This document shows positions 9,066 through 11,681 of a DNA stretch of 11,681 nt, in pieces. Position 1 is the first letter of the stretch; each line of letters begins with the position of its first letter. Origin of the DNA: Hepatocystis sp. ex Piliocolobus tephrosceles. Taxonomy: Eukaryota; Apicomplexa; Aconoidasida; Haemosporida; Plasmodiidae. Location of the stretch: contig CABPSV020000400.1 in assembly GCA_902459845.2 (NCBI GenBank), positions 1 through 11,681 of the forward strand, in the 5' to 3' direction. The position numbers were made by a program, and so were the translations under genes. The notes beneath the pieces were generated by a model, which was given only the letters and a program-made list of their open reading frames with translations, was not told the DNA's origin and did no database searches.

Positions 9066-9418
9066 GAGAAAAAAAAAGGAGAAAAAAAAAGGAGAAAAAA
9101 AAAGGAGAAAAAAAAAGGAGAAAAAAAAAGGAGAAAAAAAAGTGAGTATACAACATAAAATGAATGAACTAATTAAATGGATGACACAGTAGTTCACAAA
9201 TTGGATTAAACTTTTTTTTTTTTTTTTGTTCTTTACTTTATCTTCCTATCCACACATAAATTTTAATCATAACTAAATACATATACACACAAGTATAAAA
9301 AAAAAGCTGCGATATATATATATATATATATATCCCAGTTTTTGTACTGAAGGAACATAGCTAAAATGGTGTAAAAAACACGTAACAAAAATATGATCCA
9401 AACATACTGGTATAAAAC
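8546..9418. other. convergent 3' intergenic spacer between gene 2 and UBA1
   Basis: This 873-nt spacer lies between two convergent genes and should hold both 3' UTRs. It contains A runs (8544-8591, 8726-8747 and 9033-9050), TA microsatellites at about 8846-8864 and 9313-9332, and a 13-bp minisatellite at 9051-9140. The open frames here come from the repeats. No gene or structured RNA is supported. Confidence 0.7.
9051..9140. repeat. 13-bp minisatellite (GGAG + A9), about seven copies
   Basis: GGAG occurs at 9065, 9078, 9091, 9104, 9117 and 9130, an exact 13-bp spacing with nine A between, plus a degenerate first copy at 9051-9054. On the minus strand it makes a false Phe/Pro/Ser frame. Confidence 0.92.
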
Positions 9419-11681
9419 CTACTGGTATATAAATTTAATGGATGGCATGAGGACATCGACAAGGTCTTGGTCACTGCAACTTACTTCCACGACAATGTAA
9501 TTTCTATCAGTCGGTAAATTTTCTTTTGTTATTTGCATAAGTACCTCATGGATTGGTTTGTTTAGTCTTTCTTTATTATGTGCGGGTAAATAACAATTAT
9601 ACAAGCAAGCGTTCCCAACAGATATTAGATTAACATCTACGTTATATTTTTCATTGATATAGTCGATTAGGTTCTTTATGGTACCGTTTTCTGTAAATGA
9701 GAAAAAAAAAAAAAAATAAAATAAAAAATAAAAAAAATAAAAAAAAATAAAAAAAAATAAAAAAAAATAAAAAAAAATAAAAAAAAAAGGGATGAGTGCA
9801 AAAGCATAAAAACGTTTTTTTGGGGTGTATGTATACATTAACATATAAAACAGACACATAAAAAAACGCATAAACGCATAAACGCATAAACGCATAAAAC
9901 GTGTAAAAAAAACTCACTTATAGATATCTCCAACTTATCCCATGGAGTAAAACCATTCGGAATGGCCTTTATAGGACCTTTCATCAACTCATCGTAGTCT
10001 TTGTCATGCATTTTAATTGGTGCCATTGGTTCGGAAAAAATAAAAAGAGGTAAAGAAGTGTTTATAAAAGCGTTTTTAAAATAGGATAATACATCTTTTT
10101 TTTTTTTTTTTTCTTCATCAGTTAGTTTTATATAATTAAGTATATCATCTAAATAATAAACATATTTTAAAATTTCTATTCCAGCTAATCCAGTTATAAT
10201 AGATGTAGTAGTTGCTAATGCAGGTATAATCTTACCAGCAATAATTTTTGCTTTTAAAGGATTACATGGCTCTATTTTATAATTAATAGCTCTAAGATTT
10301 GCAAAAGCATAAATAAAATTAACCTGTAAGTTGGTTTTTTCATCTTTATCAAATTCGATTGGATTAATTTTTAAATTATCAGTAACAAATCCTAACAATT
10401 CATTACAATAATCTGTTATTATTTTATCATCTTCAATTACAGTTATACTTATATTATTCAAATTGTTTTCATCTAAATTTACTTTTGTTTCTTGTATTTT
10501 AAATGGTTCTACTTTTATCTCTTTAGCTACATTAAGTATATATTCCATATCAAAACAAGGAGGTATACCATAAACTTGTGCATATAAATTTGATGTACTT
10601 TTTAAAAATTCTTTAATAAGTTCATCATTAACATTAAACGTGATTGGCATAGGTGGTTTTTTTTGTCCTACCCAAAAATATTCACCATTAGATAATTTAT
10701 AATCAAGTGGAAATGTATGTAATAATTGATTAATTTGATTTATAAAATTTGTATAAAATAAATCAACTGCATTTTTTATACAAGTTTTAAATGTATAATC
10801 TGTAGTTAATTCTTTTAATGTTTTTATTACATTTTTTAAAGTAACTAATAGTCCAGAATTATTACCCTCTTCTTTTATTTTTTTAATAAATTCGTTTTTA
10901 TCTTTTAAAAATTGTTGTATACTTAAAGGAGTATTATAAAATAGTCCTTGAAATATATCACGTGCATATTCAATAGTATGAACAATATCGTAAGGAAAAT
11001 GTTTTAAAGTACATAAAGGAATAGAATCTTCAGGTGGGTCATAACTATCGTTATAAGATTGTGTTAGAAAAGGAATTATTACTTGTACATTTCCTTTAGT
11101 ACCTAATGTACCCGACTCAAATAAAGGTTTAGAATACCATACACATTTATTATCTACATATTGTCTTGCTTGTATATTATCCAATGCATTTACAATTAAA
11201 TTTTGTCTTTTCCAAAAAGATTCATTAAATATATGTTCATTTTCTATTCCTACTTTTGTTTCTAGTGCACATACATTTAAATAATTATTCTTTTTTTTAA
11301 TAGCTTCGGATGCAATTAATGATTTGGATTTACCTACATGTTCTCTTCTAAATAAAAATTGTCTATTTAGGTTAGAAATCTCTATATGATCATTATCTGT
11401 AATTGTTAATACACCTTTACTATTTTCACCGTTTATATCACATTCATCTTGCCCACTACATATATCTAATAAAGAAAATAATTTTGCATATTCACAACCT
11501 AATGCACCTGATCCAACTAAAAACACATGTAACTTATTTAATTTCTGTTGAAATTTTTTACCAAATATTTGTATTATATTATCGTTTTTACAATTTTGTT
11601 TTTTTATATCCTCATTTTTTGTATTTTCTCCATTTTCTCCATTTTCTCCATTTTCTCCATTTTCTCCATTTTCTCCATTTT
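9419..11681 (-). CDS. ubiquitin-activating enzyme E1 (UBA1), C-terminal part, 5' end outside window
   Basis: On the minus strand the CDS joins 11681-9918 and 9690-9419, about 677 residues of a protein usually over 1000 long. UBA1 adenylates ubiquitin with ATP, takes it as a thioester on a cysteine and passes it to E2 enzymes. The active adenylation domain opens with IFGKKFQQKL and GSGALGC (nucleotide loop, 11514-11494), then DNDHIEISNLNRQFLF (from 11397), GKSKS and NALDN. The catalytic cysteine sits in SIPLCTLKHFP (Cys codon 11011-11013), followed by the Cys-domain helices. The adenylation fold resumes at NLRAINYKIEP and IAGKIIPALATTT. The ubiquitin-fold domain for E2 binding starts near PWDKLEIS and continues in the last exon to a TAG at 9419-9421. 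All key residues I can check are present, so the enzyme looks active. A (GEN)n repeat precedes the domain at the window edge. The family call is firm. The cytosolic form is likelier than an apicoplast paralogue, but its N-terminus is not visible. Confidence 0.96.
9731..9780. repeat. intronic 10-bp repeat (aaaaaaataa x5)
   Basis: Five perfect copies lie in the UBA1 intron and form the T-rich stretch before its acceptor on the minus strand. They probably serve as, or are tolerated within, the polypyrimidine-like tract. Confidence 0.85.
9867..9898. repeat. intronic 8-bp repeat (cgcataaa x4)
   Basis: Four tandem copies lie in the UBA1 intron about 14-50 nt inside the donor. On the minus strand they read as a YAFMRLCV-like peptide in open frames, which is not coding if the intron is spliced as called. 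Confidence 0.85.
11623..11681 (-). repeat. coding 9-bp repeat encoding (Gly-Glu-Asn)n at window edge
   Basis: Six full copies and a partial copy of ggagaaaat (minus strand) encode GEN repeats in the UBA1 frame, running off the window. They lie just before the active adenylation domain, where UBA1 proteins normally have a four-helix bundle and a linker. This looks like a parasite low-complexity insert; total length is unknown. Confidence 0.88.

Larger units (their letters stand above)
9691..9917 (-). other. intron of UBA1 (227 nt) within the ubiquitin-fold domain
   Basis: On the minus strand the donor is AA/GTGAGT at 9917-9912 and the acceptor is TTTACAG ending at 9691. The split codon is phase 1 (A + AA = Lys), so the product reads LEISI-K-NGTIKNLIDYI, matching UBA1 ubiquitin-fold sequences. 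The intron contains an 8-bp repeat (cgcataaa x4, 9867-9898 on the plus strand) and a 10-bp A7TAA repeat (9731-9780). These keep open frames running through it and give false extensions of both exons. Confidence 0.9.

Noticed and set aside
8964..9197. Minus-strand Phe/Pro/Ser protein in the convergent spacer
   Set aside because: It is generated by the 13-bp minisatellite.

Overview
The window looks like a piece of a Plasmodium (malaria parasite) nuclear chromosome. It is very A+T-rich by eye and full of long poly(dA:dT) tracts and AT microsatellites. Its genes have short introns with T-rich acceptors, and its proteins carry low-complexity inserts rich in Asn, Ser and Lys. The ubiquitin E1 at the right end confirms a eukaryote. 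Insert composition (NST, SINQTKD, GEN rather than long pure Asn runs) hints at a P. malariae/P. ovale-like or other non-falciparum species, but this is only an impression.

Layout. Positions 1-2429 are intergenic: microsatellites, homopolymers and no supported gene. Gene 1 (+, 2430-5711, two exons) encodes a predicted 1007-residue protein with a THUMP domain and an RlmL/UPF0020-like Rossmann methyltransferase fold, split by three tandem-repeat inserts. Its second exon supplies the C-terminal end of the fold. Positions 5712-6445 are a head-to-tail intergenic spacer. Gene 2 (+, 6446-8545) encodes a 699-residue basic protein with an N-terminal signal sequence and no recognised domain; a six-codon upstream ORF overlaps its start as TAATG. 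Positions 8546-9418 are a convergent 3' spacer with a clean 13-bp minisatellite. Gene 3 (-, 9419 to beyond 11681, two exons in the window) is the C-terminal two thirds or so of ubiquitin-activating enzyme E1 (UBA1): active adenylation domain, catalytic-cysteine domain and ubiquitin-fold domain. Its N-terminal part lies outside the window.

The three genes do not form an evident pathway. Gene 3 starts the ubiquitin cascade. Gene 1 is probably an RNA (rRNA or tRNA) methyltransferase or a degenerate relative. Gene 2 may be secreted or organellar. I see no mobile element, CRISPR array, tRNA, rRNA or novel multi-gene system. The points most worth a second look are the unusual motif IV of the gene 1 methyltransferase, its possible organellar targeting, the unidentified gene 2 with its start-overlapping uORF, and the long homopolymers abutting a start and a stop codon.
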